Counted from the stretch's first letter, positions 1 to 8,514 are shown. The stretch is 27,688 bases of DNA from CBFDBF01 sp050293315 (GCA_050293315.1 JBNKMS010000009.1:1-27688), one strand, 5' to 3'. The notes: generated by a model not told the origin, from the sequence alone. Made by a program: numbers and translations.

Positions 1-330
1 TACACCTTCGGTAACAACGTCGTCAAACTTGCTTATGGTGAGAATGAGGTCGATTGTAGCACCGGTGGTGGTCTTGGCGCCTCTTGTGCCGGTACCCTGG
101 CTGCTCTAGGTGGTAGCTTTGCCGGTAACGCTGCAGGTACTATGACCAACACTTGGGATGGAGTTGATATCGACCAGTGGTCTATTGGTCTTGATCACAA
201 CTTCTCCAAGCGTACCAAAGTGTATGCGGTTTACACCGACGTTGACGTAGACCAGGGTCAGGCTGCGATGACTGGTCTGAACGATGGCGATTGGGATGGT
301 TTCTCGATCGGTATGGTTCACAAGTTCTAA
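1..330 (+). CDS. Gram-negative porin, C-terminal fragment (5' end outside window)
   Basis: The reading frame is open from base 1 and ends at a TAA at 328-330, so only the last 109 residues are present. The fragment reads as alternating beta strands: YTFGNNVVKLAYGE, then a Gly/Ala-rich loop with a Cys pair (DCST...ASC), then DQWSIGLDHNFSKRTKVYAV, and a last strand ending in GFSIGMVHKF. The repeated G-x-D/H-h-F pattern and the terminal Phe, recognised by the BAM machinery, are typical of trimeric outer-membrane porins of the Gram_neg_porin/Porin_4 type. It would allow passive diffusion of small hydrophilic solutes across the outer membrane. The two Cys flanking the Gly-rich stretch may staple an extracellular loop (inference). 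A strong terminator follows 26 bases after the stop, so the gene ends a transcript. Substrate preference cannot be told from the fragment. Confidence 0.85.
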   Translation, partial: YTFGNNVVKLAYGENEVDCSTGGGLGASCAGTLAALGGSFAGNAAGTMTNTWDGVDIDQWSIGLDHNFSKRTKVYAVYTDVDVDQGQAAMTGLNDGDWDGFSIGMVHKF

Positions 331-355
331 GATTGTTTAGATCTTGAGTTGAAGA

Positions 356-381
356 ACGGGGCCTTCGGGCCCCGTTTTTTT
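356..381 (+). terminator. Rho-independent terminator of the porin gene
   Basis: A perfect 8-bp stem (ACGGGGCC with GGCCCCGT) encloses a stable TTCG tetraloop and is followed by a run of seven T at 375-381. It lies 26 bases after the porin stop codon. Confidence 0.93.
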
Positions 382-700
382 ATGTACAGGATGTACGGTA
401 CGCCGCGGGCGCATGGACGCGCAGGAGCGGCGTATGTATGGGCTGGCAGAAAACTGCTCCTCGGCAATTGCTCCTGCATTGCTCTACCGCCTACATCCCT
501 GTAGGCGTGCATTTTCTGCACTCCCGCCATCCCTGGCGGTCGTATGGTGCGAGAGGCCAGGGAAGTGCGAGAGCGGCGTCTGGCAACAATCACAGAAGTT
601 TGGAGAGTGGTGTATCCTATGGACGGCCGAAGCGGCGATGGCATGGATGCCCTTATGCCGCGGAGCACAGGGATGATGTAATGGATGTATAGGAATCTCT
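382..700. repeat. Gene-free hairpin-rich intergenic repeat
   Basis: No convincing gene lies between the porin terminator and the methyltransferase stop at 761; open frames here are short and of biased composition. The stretch holds a series of small perfect hairpins: GTACA/GGA loop/TGTAC at 384-396; GCGC/ATGGAC loop/GCGC at 409-422; an 8-bp stem (CGCCTACA) with TCCC loop at 488-507; GTGCA/TTTTC/TGCAC at 507-521; a 6-bp stem (CCGCCA) with TCCC loop at 524-539; GGCAT/GG/ATGCC at 640-651. Stems differ, but the TCCC and ATGGAC loops recur in the array at the right end of the window. This looks like a dispersed, non-coding repeat family. From 700 to 760 I see nothing specific. Confidence 0.7.
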
Positions 701-760
701 TTCGGGCTTACAACACTTTAGGGAGGGGAGCTAAATGAGAAGAGACATAGTGTTCTTAGC

Positions 761-2314
761 TCATCCTTCTGCTTCGAATACACCCATTGCCACCAGGCGA
801 GGCAACACTCTATCTGTTACCAGCGGTAGTTGCTGGCTAACAGATGCGGTCAACTCTTTTCTGCCTGGTGACTGTATTCCCCGGGTGGGGATTTGACTCT
901 GGGCCTGTAGTAGCCGGTCGACGACGCGATCGATCAACTGCCCCTCCCGGACTCCCTCTTGTAGCAGGGATAGGATCAAGGCAACTGCCGGTGGCAGTGA
1001 GGCGCACTGCCCGGTATGCGCCGAGGGGATAGGCAGTGGTCGGGTCAGGGGGAAATCTGAGGCCAGAACAAGTCGCGCCAGCGGTAGGGTGGGATGGTAT
1101 TTTAAGTTGTCACTTGCAAGCGGTAGTTTATGTTTGCCGATAATGGGTTGAATGATATTTGCACTAGCCATTAGGGTGAGGTAATCGCGTACCTCACTGC
1201 TATCTCGTTGCTCCAGTGTCGGCAGCGAGATGATCTCCTGGAAGGTCATGGAATGCTGCCTGGTCAATCCATCCAGGATGGCCTTTGGTATCGGCTCTCC
1301 AGATCCAATACTGCTACCCGATGGGGTATCTATCCTCGGCAGGATCATTTCATCCAGGAGAGGCGAGATTCCGAATATCTGGTCGGTTAGAGGGTCTTGA
1401 TCTGGCGGCTGTGGTGATACTTTGCGCATAAAGATATCTGTGCGCACGCCGGTGTTATGGATGTAGTCACATAGTGTCTCTATGGTGCTGGAATCCATAT
1501 GATCTTGGAACAGATGCATGAATTGTTGCGGAACGCGTTGTTTTAGAGGGAGATTTAACGGTCCTGACGGTCCGACAAATGTGAGATCATATTGCAACGC
1601 CCGCTGTTCAATTTCACTGTGGAAAAAGGCCTGCCACTCGGTGAGTGATTCATGCGCAATATAGTTAAGGTTCTGCTTGCTCAGGGCGTTGGCGCGGTTA
1701 TGAGCGATAGGGTTTTGTTGGAAAAAAAGCGCCTTCTGCTGCTGTAGGTTAGAGATGACTCTGACTCCCTCCTGTGCCTGGGCGATTGAGTCACCTGACA
1801 CTGTTGTTGCCGCAGTACGCATCAGATGCCAAAGAGGATCAATTTGAACCTTACCCGGTTTGGCTGCATAGTGAACCAGAAATAGTCCATCCGGTCGTAG
1901 TCGGTTGCCGACGAAATCTAGGATTTTTTCCTGCAGGGAGATATTGATCCAGGAGAAGGTGCCGTAACAGACGATAAAGTCGAATAGTTCGTCCTGTAGC
2001 TCTTCCAGGGACGCAAAGTCAAGTTGTCTAAACTCAACATTCTCCAGTTGTGCCCCTTCTGCCCGCTGCTTTGCAGCGGTTATATGTTCTTTGTTGAAAT
2101 CCACCCCGACAAAATGCGCCTGTGGATACATTGAGGCGAGGTAGTGCAGTGTGGTGCCGTCACCGCAGCCCAGATCACAATAGCTGAACGATGCAGACAT
2201 TGGCTGGACCGCAAGGTTATTAGTGGCAGCTGTAAACCATAGGGAAAGGGGGTTTAGTTGGGCATTATAAGAGGATGGGTAGCTTATATCCTGGATGTAG
2301 CTGTTTGAGCTCAT
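761..2314 (-). CDS. SAM-dependent methyltransferase with methyltransferase regulatory domain
   Basis: A 517-residue protein if translation starts at the ATG at 2314; the frame is open to an ATG at 2386, but the 24 extra residues look non-native (MLRPNRHTTGNN...). Residues ~45-150 form a class I SAM fold: motif I is CDLGCGDGTT (46-55), the acidic end of strand 2 is FVGVDF, and FDFIVCYGTFSWI is the post-I/motif IV region. Around residue 220 comes HESLTEWQAFFHSEIEQRAL, matching the H-E-x-L...F-x-x-E-x-x-x-R-A signature of the methyltransferase regulatory domain (PF10119 type). The C-terminal ~200 residues lack a recognised domain. Proteins of this build occur widely as uncharacterised methyltransferases; the substrate is unknown. 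It diverges from a sulfotransferase gene, so both might modify the same glycan, lipid or small molecule (inference). Confidence 0.8.
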   Translation of the reverse strand: MSSNSYIQDISYPSSYNAQLNPLSLWFTAATNNLAVQPMSASFSYCDLGCGDGTTLHYLASMYPQAHFVGVDFNKEHITAAKQRAEGAQLENVEFRQLDFASLEELQDELFDFIVCYGTFSWINISLQEKILDFVGNRLRPDGLFLVHYAAKPGKVQIDPLWHLMRTAATTVSGDSIAQAQEGVRVISNLQQQKALFFQQNPIAHNRANALSKQNLNYIAHESLTEWQAFFHSEIEQRALQYDLTFVGPSGPLNLPLKQRVPQQFMHLFQDHMDSSTIETLCDYIHNTGVRTDIFMRKVSPQPPDQDPLTDQIFGISPLLDEMILPRIDTPSGSSIGSGEPIPKAILDGLTRQHSMTFQEIISLPTLEQRDSSEVRDYLTLMASANIIQPIIGKHKLPLASDNLKYHPTLPLARLVLASDFPLTRPLPIPSAHTGQCASLPPAVALILSLLQEGVREGQLIDRVVDRLLQAQSQIPTRGIQSPGRKELTASVSQQLPLVTDRVLPRLVAMGVFEAEG

Positions 2315-2517
2315 GGTGCGAACTATTATCCTATGGTTGATTAGAGTGGGATTGTTACCCGTGGTATGCCGGTTGGGCCGGAGCATTATAACCTGAATAA
2401 ATAGGTTTAGGAGTAGCGCGGTAGTGCCCGCAGGTTGGGGAGATGGTAATATTCATCTATTTGCCATGGTGGGGCACTGCAGCTTCCATCATAATGAACA
2501 GAAAATAGGAGTTAAGA

Positions 2518-4482
2518 GTGGATAATGCTATCAAAACAGCGCTACAGCAGGGGATGGCCATGTTTCAGTCTGGCCGACTGCAGCAGGCGGAGAGCCTGTT
2601 CCGTGAGGTGTTGGCGCGGGAGCCAAGAGATGTCAATGCGCTGCAGTTGTTAGGGTTGACCCTGTTCCAACGGGGTAATCCACAAGAGGGCGAGAGGATG
2701 CTGCGCAAGGCGATTCGTCGTAGTCCGAAGAGTGCAAAACTCCACTTTAACCTGGGTCAAATGTTAGAGATGCAGGGTAAGCTGAAAGAGGCTGTATTTG
2801 CCTTTCGTGAGGCCCGTAAGCTGGACCAGCAGGATGAGTGGATTCCTGTAAGTCTGGGGGTGGCATATGGCAAGCTGAACCGTCTGGATGAGGCCCTGAA
2901 TGCCTGTCGGGCAGCGCTAAAGATTAATCCTGAGAATGTCTCCGCTCTCTCCAATATGGGGCATATGCTGTGGCGTAACGGCAATCTGGACGAGGCTATA
3001 GGGACCCTGGAGAAGGCGCTAGAGATCAATCCTGACTCCATTGAGGCCCTCTCCAACCTTGGCACAGTATGGTTTGGGGAGAAAAAGCTGGATCAGGCTG
3101 AGGAGCTACTACGTCGCGCCTTTAAACTAAACCCCAACCACGGAGATGTGCTGAACAACCTGGCTGGAGTGTTGACAGCGCAGGGTGACTGGGAGGAGGC
3201 CCTACCGCTCTGCAGAAGGGCGTTACAGATGAATCCACATTCAGCAGAGCTCTATTTTAATATGGGGCGGGTGGCGCGTCAGGCTGAACGGTGGGAGGAG
3301 GTTATAACAGCATACTCCAAGGGGTTGGAACTACAGCCCGGAACGGCTGATGCTATCTCGGGTGTGGCCGAGGCTTGCAATGTTATGGGACGATTTGAAG
3401 AGGCCAAGCGGCTCTACTATCAGGCGTTGGAGCTGCAGCCTGACAGGCCTACTCTCCATGCTGGGCTGCTAAGCCTGGAAGATAGGTCTATTATGCTGGA
3501 GCGGCTCGGGCGGATTGAAAAACTGTATGCCGCACCAGATACAGATGATGAGGGCAAGCTGGCTCTGGCATTCGCCTTAGCAAAATTTCTGGAAAAAGAG
3601 GGTGAGTACCAGAGGGCATTCCACTATCTGGATGAGGGCAACCGGAGAAAACGGGATAGCTTCGAGTATAGTCATGAGGATGAGCGTGCGTCATTCGAAC
3701 TGGTTAAGTCCACCTTTACTAGCGAATTCTTCGCACAGCGATCAGGATATGGGGTGGCCAGTGACATGCCCATATTTATCCTCGGAATGCCGCGCTCAGG
3801 TACCACGCTGACGGAACAGATTCTAGCGAGTCATCCACAGGTATTTGGTGCTGGCGAGCTTACGATATTACGCCGAGCGGTAACCGCAAGGTGTGCTCCG
3901 CGTGATCTGGCACAATATCCTGAGGTCGTAGCAGATTGGGGGAAGGAGGATTTTACCGCGCTCGGAGAGGAGTATCTGCAGAAATTGCAGCAGTACCCGG
4001 AAGGTGAAGAGCGGGTAACCGACAAAATGCCGCATAACTTCTTTTTGCTCGGTCTTATCCATCTAGCCATGCCAAATGCCAAAGTGATTCATTGCAGACG
4101 TGATCCGGTGGATAACTGTCTCTCTATATTCAAGCAGGATTTCAAGGCAACTCACGAATACGCCTACGATCTTGAGGAACTGGGCGGCTATTATCGGCTC
4201 TATGCTGACTTAATGCAGCATTGGCATAGTGTACTACCTGAAGGCTCTATCTTTGATTTGCAGTACGAGGATATGGTAGCTGACCAGGAGGGGATAAGCC
4301 GCAAATTACTAGAGTTTTGTGGGCTGCCGTGGGATGATGCCTGCCTGCGCTTTCATGAGACCAAGCGAGCCGTACGCACCGCCAGTCAGTCTCAGGTACG
4401 GAAGGAGATTTACAGCGATTCGGTGGAGTTGTGGCGCCGTTATGAGGAGCAGCTACAGCCTCTGATTAAGGCGTTGGCATAG
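2518..4482 (+). CDS. TPR-repeat sulfotransferase family protein
   Basis: A 654-residue two-part protein. Residues ~5-320 are a run of about nine tetratricopeptide repeats (for example ALSNMGHMLWRNGNLDEAIG, and A-L-x-I-N-P at repeat ends), a scaffold for partner binding. Residues ~415-650 form a sulfotransferase domain: FILGMPRSGTTLTEQILASH (~420) is the PAPS 5'-phosphosulfate loop and VIHCRRDPVDNCLSIFKQDF (~521) is the 3'-phosphate-binding strand and helix. It should move sulfate from PAPS to an unknown acceptor; relatives are linked to protein or glycan sulfation. The start is GTG at 2518, chosen because TAGGAG lies 6 bases upstream and no in-frame ATG precedes it. No signal peptide or membrane segment is seen, so it is probably cytoplasmic. 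lpdA follows after 18 bases. Confidence 0.88.
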   Translation: MDNAIKTALQQGMAMFQSGRLQQAESLFREVLAREPRDVNALQLLGLTLFQRGNPQEGERMLRKAIRRSPKSAKLHFNLGQMLEMQGKLKEAVFAFREARKLDQQDEWIPVSLGVAYGKLNRLDEALNACRAALKINPENVSALSNMGHMLWRNGNLDEAIGTLEKALEINPDSIEALSNLGTVWFGEKKLDQAEELLRRAFKLNPNHGDVLNNLAGVLTAQGDWEEALPLCRRALQMNPHSAELYFNMGRVARQAERWEEVITAYSKGLELQPGTADAISGVAEACNVMGRFEEAKRLYYQALELQPDRPTLHAGLLSLEDRSIMLERLGRIEKLYAAPDTDDEGKLALAFALAKFLEKEGEYQRAFHYLDEGNRRKRDSFEYSHEDERASFELVKSTFTSEFFAQRSGYGVASDMPIFILGMPRSGTTLTEQILASHPQVFGAGELTILRRAVTARCAPRDLAQYPEVVADWGKEDFTALGEEYLQKLQQYPEGEERVTDKMPHNFFLLGLIHLAMPNAKVIHCRRDPVDNCLSIFKQDFKATHEYAYDLEELGGYYRLYADLMQHWHSVLPEGSIFDLQYEDMVADQEGISRKLLEFCGLPWDDACLRFHETKRAVRTASQSQVRKEIYSDSVELWRRYEEQLQPLIKALA

Positions 4483-4500
4483 GGTCAAATCAACCCCATT

Positions 4501-5931
4501 ATGAGCGGCGGTCAAGACAACTTAGAGGTGGATCTGGCGGTACTGGGAGGCGGGCCAGGGGGCTATACTACCGCCTTCAGGGCAGCAGATCTCGGCCTCA
4601 GGGTGGCGCTGGTAGAGCGCTATCCCACCCTTGGCGGGGTTTGCCTCAATGTCGGTTGTATCCCCTCGAAGACCCTGTTGCATGCGGTGACAGCCATGGA
4701 TGAGGCATCCGCAATCGAGCGGATGGGGATCCATTATCAACCTCCGCGAATTGATCTGGAGGCCCTGCGGGCCGGTAAGGACGATGTGGTAACACGCCTC
4801 AGTAGTGGGCTCTCCATGTTGGCCAAACAGCGTAAGATTGAAGTGGTACATGGGGTTGGGCAGTTTATAGATAGTAATCGGATGCAGGTGGATGCAGACG
4901 CCGGGGTACGTAGCATCAGTTTTGAGCACGCTGTCATCGCCTGTGGCTCCTCTCCAACCAGGATTCCTGGTCTTCCTTACGATGATCCCCGTATTATAGA
5001 TTCCACCGGGGCTCTGGCATTGGCGGATATTCCGGAGCGGATGCTGATTATCGGCGGCGGCATAATCGGAATGGAGATGGCGGCACTGTATGCGGCACTA
5101 GGCTCGAGCATAGATATTGTGGAGCTGTTGCCTGGTCTGATACCAGGATGTGATCGCGATCTGGTGCGTCCGCTACAGAAACAGATAGCCAAGCGCTATA
5201 ACCGGATCATGTTGGAGAACAGGGTCAGCGAGATAAGGCCTGGCAAGGATGGACTGGAGGTGCTGTTTGAGGGTGATAGTGCCCCTGAAACGGCGCAGTA
5301 TGACAAGGTCCTGGTTGCCGTTGGGCGTACCCCAAATGGCGGAGAGATCGGAGCAGAGCGGGCCGGGGTCAGGGTTGACCAACATGGATTTATCACGGTG
5401 AATGCCAAGCAGCAGACCGATGTACCGCATATATATGCGATAGGGGATGTCACTGTCGGCCCAATGCTTGCCCATAAGGCGATGTATGAGGCGAAGCTGG
5501 TAGCTGAACTCATTGCCGGTCAGGAGCCAGATTTCACTCCGACTGCGATCCCGGCAGTCGCCTATACAGAGCCTGAGATCGCCTGGGTTGGGTTGACCGA
5601 AACAGCAGCCAAGGAGCATGGGATTGAGTATGAGAAGGGGCTCTTCCCATGGGCAGCCTGCGGACGCGCCGTAGGCATTGGACATGACCAAGGGCTGACC
5701 AAACTGCTACTGGAGCCGCAGAGTAGACGGCTACTGGGTGCTGGTATTGTCGGGCACGGTGCCGGTGAATTGATTGGCGAACTGGTCCTGGCGCTGGATA
5801 TGGGGGCAACAGAGTCGCAATTGGGGCATATCATCCACCCCCACCCCTCACTCAATGAGACCATAGGGCTGGCGGCAGAGGTGGCAGCTGGGACTGCCAC
5901 CGATCTGATGCCACCACGCAGACGCAGATAG
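4501..5931 (+). CDS. lpdA: Dihydrolipoyl dehydrogenase (E3)
   Basis: A 476-residue flavoprotein of usual family length. It reoxidises dihydrolipoamide on E2 or lipoyl carrier proteins, passing electrons through a redox disulfide and FAD to NAD+. Visible in order: FAD site VLGGGPGGYTTAFRAADLG (14-32); redox disulfide GGVCLNVGCIPSKTLL with C48 and C53; NAD site LIIGGGIIGMEMAALYAALG; second FAD motif IYAIGDVTVGPMLAHKA; and in the interface domain HPHPSLNETIG, with H448 and E453 as the catalytic dyad. The tail ends PPRRRR. E3 genes usually sit beside aceEF or sucAB, or with glycine-cleavage or lipoate-dependent sulfur-oxidation genes; here none is in view and the gene follows a sulfotransferase by 18 bases. 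No good Shine-Dalgarno precedes the ATG, so translational coupling is possible. Which complex it serves is open. Confidence 0.93.
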   Translation: MSGGQDNLEVDLAVLGGGPGGYTTAFRAADLGLRVALVERYPTLGGVCLNVGCIPSKTLLHAVTAMDEASAIERMGIHYQPPRIDLEALRAGKDDVVTRLSSGLSMLAKQRKIEVVHGVGQFIDSNRMQVDADAGVRSISFEHAVIACGSSPTRIPGLPYDDPRIIDSTGALALADIPERMLIIGGGIIGMEMAALYAALGSSIDIVELLPGLIPGCDRDLVRPLQKQIAKRYNRIMLENRVSEIRPGKDGLEVLFEGDSAPETAQYDKVLVAVGRTPNGGEIGAERAGVRVDQHGFITVNAKQQTDVPHIYAIGDVTVGPMLAHKAMYEAKLVAELIAGQEPDFTPTAIPAVAYTEPEIAWVGLTETAAKEHGIEYEKGLFPWAACGRAVGIGHDQGLTKLLLEPQSRRLLGAGIVGHGAGELIGELVLALDMGATESQLGHIIHPHPSLNETIGLAAEVAAGTATDLMPPRRRR

Positions 5932-6226
5932 CCCGTAATATGCGGGCTGGTCGTATGGTGAATTTTGCGACCTGCTTACCCCCCACAGCTGTAAAATCAG
6001 GTATTCTTTACTAAAGTAATTACTCAAGGGGGTGTTGCCACGCCCTCTTGGTGGATACTGTTATAAAACCATAGAACCTATAAATAGTAGTACCTCCATC
6101 ATCCTGGTTAATATTGGGATTTAGGGAGAATAAAGTAGATTCCGGCCGGTACCGGAGTGATGGATGAAATATGGGGCCTCCTAAATATCTGGTTCTCTCC
6201 AATTAGCGCTGTGTAAGGAGTGATGC
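5932..6226. other. Intergenic region upstream of herA-like gene
   Basis: 295 bases without a supported gene. Near its start an imperfect stem AGCCCG/CGGGCT (about 5932-5950) follows the lpdA stop but has no T-run, so it is a poor terminator. The middle (6060-6140) is AT-rich and may hold the promoter of the next gene. GTAAGGAG at 6214-6221, 5 bases before the ATG at 6227, is a strong ribosome binding site. Confidence 0.5.
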
Positions 6227-7861
6227 ATGAGCACAGATGAAGCAACACTAGTCGGTAAACTTACCGAGGTGCGTGAAAACGAGCTGCATGCCATGTTGAC
6301 AGTGGACTACTCTGACGGGTTTCCACTGGTTACCGTGGATGGTGAGGAGTTAATGATAGGGCAGGTAGGCTCATATCTGAAGATTAGTCAGGGCAAGCTG
6401 GTAGTTATAGGCATGGTCACTACGGCCGAAGATGAACCCTTTTCATCTCGTGCCATGATAAAGATGATACCGGTTGGCGAGCTGGATAATAACGGCCGTT
6501 TCTCTCGTGGTGTCAGTCTCTACCCAACACCCGGTGCAGAAGTGCATGCAATGTCGAGTAGCGATATCGGGGTAATGTTTGAGAAGTATCGTGCCATGGG
6601 ATTTGATCTGGGGCATCTACCAGCCAGTCCATCTATGCGGGTATATCTTGATCCGGCGGTGATGTTTGGGCGGCATCTGGCTATTCTTGGACAGTCAGGT
6701 GCCGGTAAGTCATGGGGCGTGGCCAATCTGATTCAGAGTGCGGTGGCGGTGATGCCTAAGGCCCATATAGTGGTGCTGGATCTCCATGGAGAGTATGTCT
6801 GGACCGATACGGACGGAGTAAAACATGCGGCATTTAAAGATGAGCAGGTACAGGCGATTGATGCCCGTGATCTGGAGATACCATACTGGCTGCTGACATA
6901 TAGTGAGATGGTGGATCTATTGATCGACCGTAGTGACAATAATGCCACTGTGCAGGTGGCATTTCTAAGAGAGGTGGTGCATACCCTGCGTAAAAGTGCG
7001 AACAAGGATTTGGACCCAAATAGTATTTCGATAGACTCCCCGCTCTATTTTTCACTAGCAGAGCTGTTTCATCAGTTCAAACGTGCAAATGAGCAGACCA
7101 GCGAGTTCGGTAAGGTTAAAGGCCCTCTATTTGGCCAGTTTGATGACTTCTTAATCAAACTGCAGAGCCGTCTGAATGACGTTAGATACGATTTTCTATT
7201 TAAACCCAAGAAGCGTAAATCATCAGATACACTGCCAGACCTGCTGCGTGAATTCATGGGCCTTAACGAACCGAAAAAACAGATTACGGTAATCGATTTC
7301 AGCTCTGTCCCGTTTGATGTACGGCCTACAGTATCGGCCCAGATCGGACGTCTTGCCTTCGAGTTCAATTACTGGAATCCTCACCGGCGGCAGTTTCCAA
7401 TACTGCTCGTCTGTGAGGAGGCGCATGCCTATATACCGCGTGATAAGGACACCATGTATGAGGGTACCAGACGCTCCATGGAGAGGATTGCTAAAGAGGG
7501 AAGAAAGTACGGTGTCGGTCTGGCGGTGGTGAGTCAGCGTCCGCATGAGCTTTCTGAGACAGTATTGGCGCAGTGCAGCAGTTTTCTCTGTTTTCGTATC
7601 AGTAACCCGGATGATCAGGCGTACATCCGCGATCTGGTACCAGACTCTGAGGGCGATCTGATCGATATATTGGCATCGCTTGGACGGGGCGAAGCGGTCG
7701 CCCTGGGTGAGTCTTCACCGGTATTGACCAGGTTCCAGATGCGGGCCCCTGATCCTGCGCCAAACAGTGAGGATATCGACTTCTATACCCAGTGGCGCGA
7801 GGGTATAGATGATCTGAATGTGGATCATATAATTGATCGCTGGAGACGCCAGGGAAGGTAA
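6227..7861 (+). CDS. HerA-like ATPase/translocase (HAS-barrel plus DUF87/HerA ATPase)
   Basis: A 544-residue protein of the HerA/FtsK P-loop superfamily. Residues ~1-95 look like the beta-rich HAS barrel of HerA proteins. The ATPase core has Walker A GQSGAGKS at ~155-162, a following strand HIVVLDLHGEY, Walker B ILLVCEEAHAYIP near 392-404, the sensor motif VVSQRPHELSETVLAQC near 433-449, and RISNPDDQAYIRDLVPD. HerA enzymes form hexameric DNA translocases; archaeal ones pair with NurA nuclease, and bacterial ones with SIR2-, DUF4297- or nuclease-type partners in phage defence. Here no nuclease lies next to it: lpdA is 295 bases upstream and a tRNA gene on the other strand follows. The start is secured by GTAAGGAG 5 bases upstream. 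The family assignment is firm; the cellular role is unknown. Confidence 0.88.
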   Translation: MSTDEATLVGKLTEVRENELHAMLTVDYSDGFPLVTVDGEELMIGQVGSYLKISQGKLVVIGMVTTAEDEPFSSRAMIKMIPVGELDNNGRFSRGVSLYPTPGAEVHAMSSSDIGVMFEKYRAMGFDLGHLPASPSMRVYLDPAVMFGRHLAILGQSGAGKSWGVANLIQSAVAVMPKAHIVVLDLHGEYVWTDTDGVKHAAFKDEQVQAIDARDLEIPYWLLTYSEMVDLLIDRSDNNATVQVAFLREVVHTLRKSANKDLDPNSISIDSPLYFSLAELFHQFKRANEQTSEFGKVKGPLFGQFDDFLIKLQSRLNDVRYDFLFKPKKRKSSDTLPDLLREFMGLNEPKKQITVIDFSSVPFDVRPTVSAQIGRLAFEFNYWNPHRRQFPILLVCEEAHAYIPRDKDTMYEGTRRSMERIAKEGRKYGVGLAVVSQRPHELSETVLAQCSSFLCFRISNPDDQAYIRDLVPDSEGDLIDILASLGRGEAVALGESSPVLTRFQMRAPDPAPNSEDIDFYTQWREGIDDLNVDHIIDRWRRQGR

Positions 7862-7880
7862 GTATTCTGAGTGATCTGTA

Positions 7881-7956
<76 letters not shown>

Positions 7957-8094
7957 ATATTGGATCTGCGGCAGTATACAGCAAGTTTACGGGGTGCAGT
8001 AGAGTAGCTCGTTACTACACTTTGGATATCTTACGGTGCAGGGCTGTCCCGTCCGCAGGCACACCCCCAGTCCACAGAGTCCTACGCTGCTTGC

Positions 8095-8514
8095 TTAGCT
8101 ACTGGGCTGTAGATGGATGATTACATCCACATCAGAGATCTCGGTGCCTGGGGGCAGGGTGGTCGGCAGGGTCACCTCGACCTCATCAGGATAGACGTCT
8201 GAGAGCTCCTGTGTGGTGCGGTTGTAGAAGTGGTAGTGGTGGTGCGTGCTGGAGTCATAAAAGATCCGTGATGGATCAACCACCAACTCCTTGATTAGTC
8301 CCTTACGGGCAAACAGTCCTAGGGTGTTGTACACGGTGGCCTTGGATACTGGCTGGCCATCTTCGTTAGCCATTAACATAACCTGATCTGCCGATACATG
8401 CTGCGGGCGTGAGAGGATGGCAGAGGCGATCTTAACCCGCTGTGCCGTCGGTATGATGTCATGCTCGCGGAGCAGGCGAGATAGGGCGAATGTTGAGTTG
8501 TCGGTGCTCTTCAT
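8095..8514 (-). CDS. Fur-family transcriptional regulator, cysteine-free (Irr/PerR-like)
   Basis: A 139-residue metal-responsive repressor. The N-terminal winged helix has PTAQRVKIASAILSRPQHVS and the recognition helix SKATVYNTLGLFARKG (57-72), which is diagnostic of Fur/PerR/Irr proteins. The hinge and metal segment is FYDSSTHHHYHFYN, with H91-93 and H95. No cysteine occurs anywhere, so the CxxC structural zinc sites of Fur, Zur and PerR are absent; Irr-type proteins also lack them. By analogy it may sense iron, haem or peroxide status (inference). It lies 125 bases downstream of rnfE on the same strand, behind its own likely promoter, so it may be separately transcribed and may act on the rnf operon. 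The ATG at 8514 has no clear Shine-Dalgarno. Family certain, effector not. Confidence 0.88.
   Translation of the reverse strand: MKSTDNSTFALSRLLREHDIIPTAQRVKIASAILSRPQHVSADQVMLMANEDGQPVSKATVYNTLGLFARKGLIKELVVDPSRIFYDSSTHHHYHFYNRTTQELSDVYPDEVEVTLPTTLPPGTEISDVDVIIHLQPSS

Noticed and set aside
327..692. Three ~85-113 codon frames in the 382-700 repeat
   Set aside because: They span the terminator and hairpins, have biased composition and no ribosome binding sites.
382..700. CRISPR array
   Set aside because: The repeats are hairpins of differing stem and irregular spacing; there are no equal-length direct repeats with spacers and no cas genes in the window.
5932..5950. AGCCCG/CGGGCT stem after lpdA as a terminator
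   Set aside because: Stem of six pairs with no following T-run; too weak to call.
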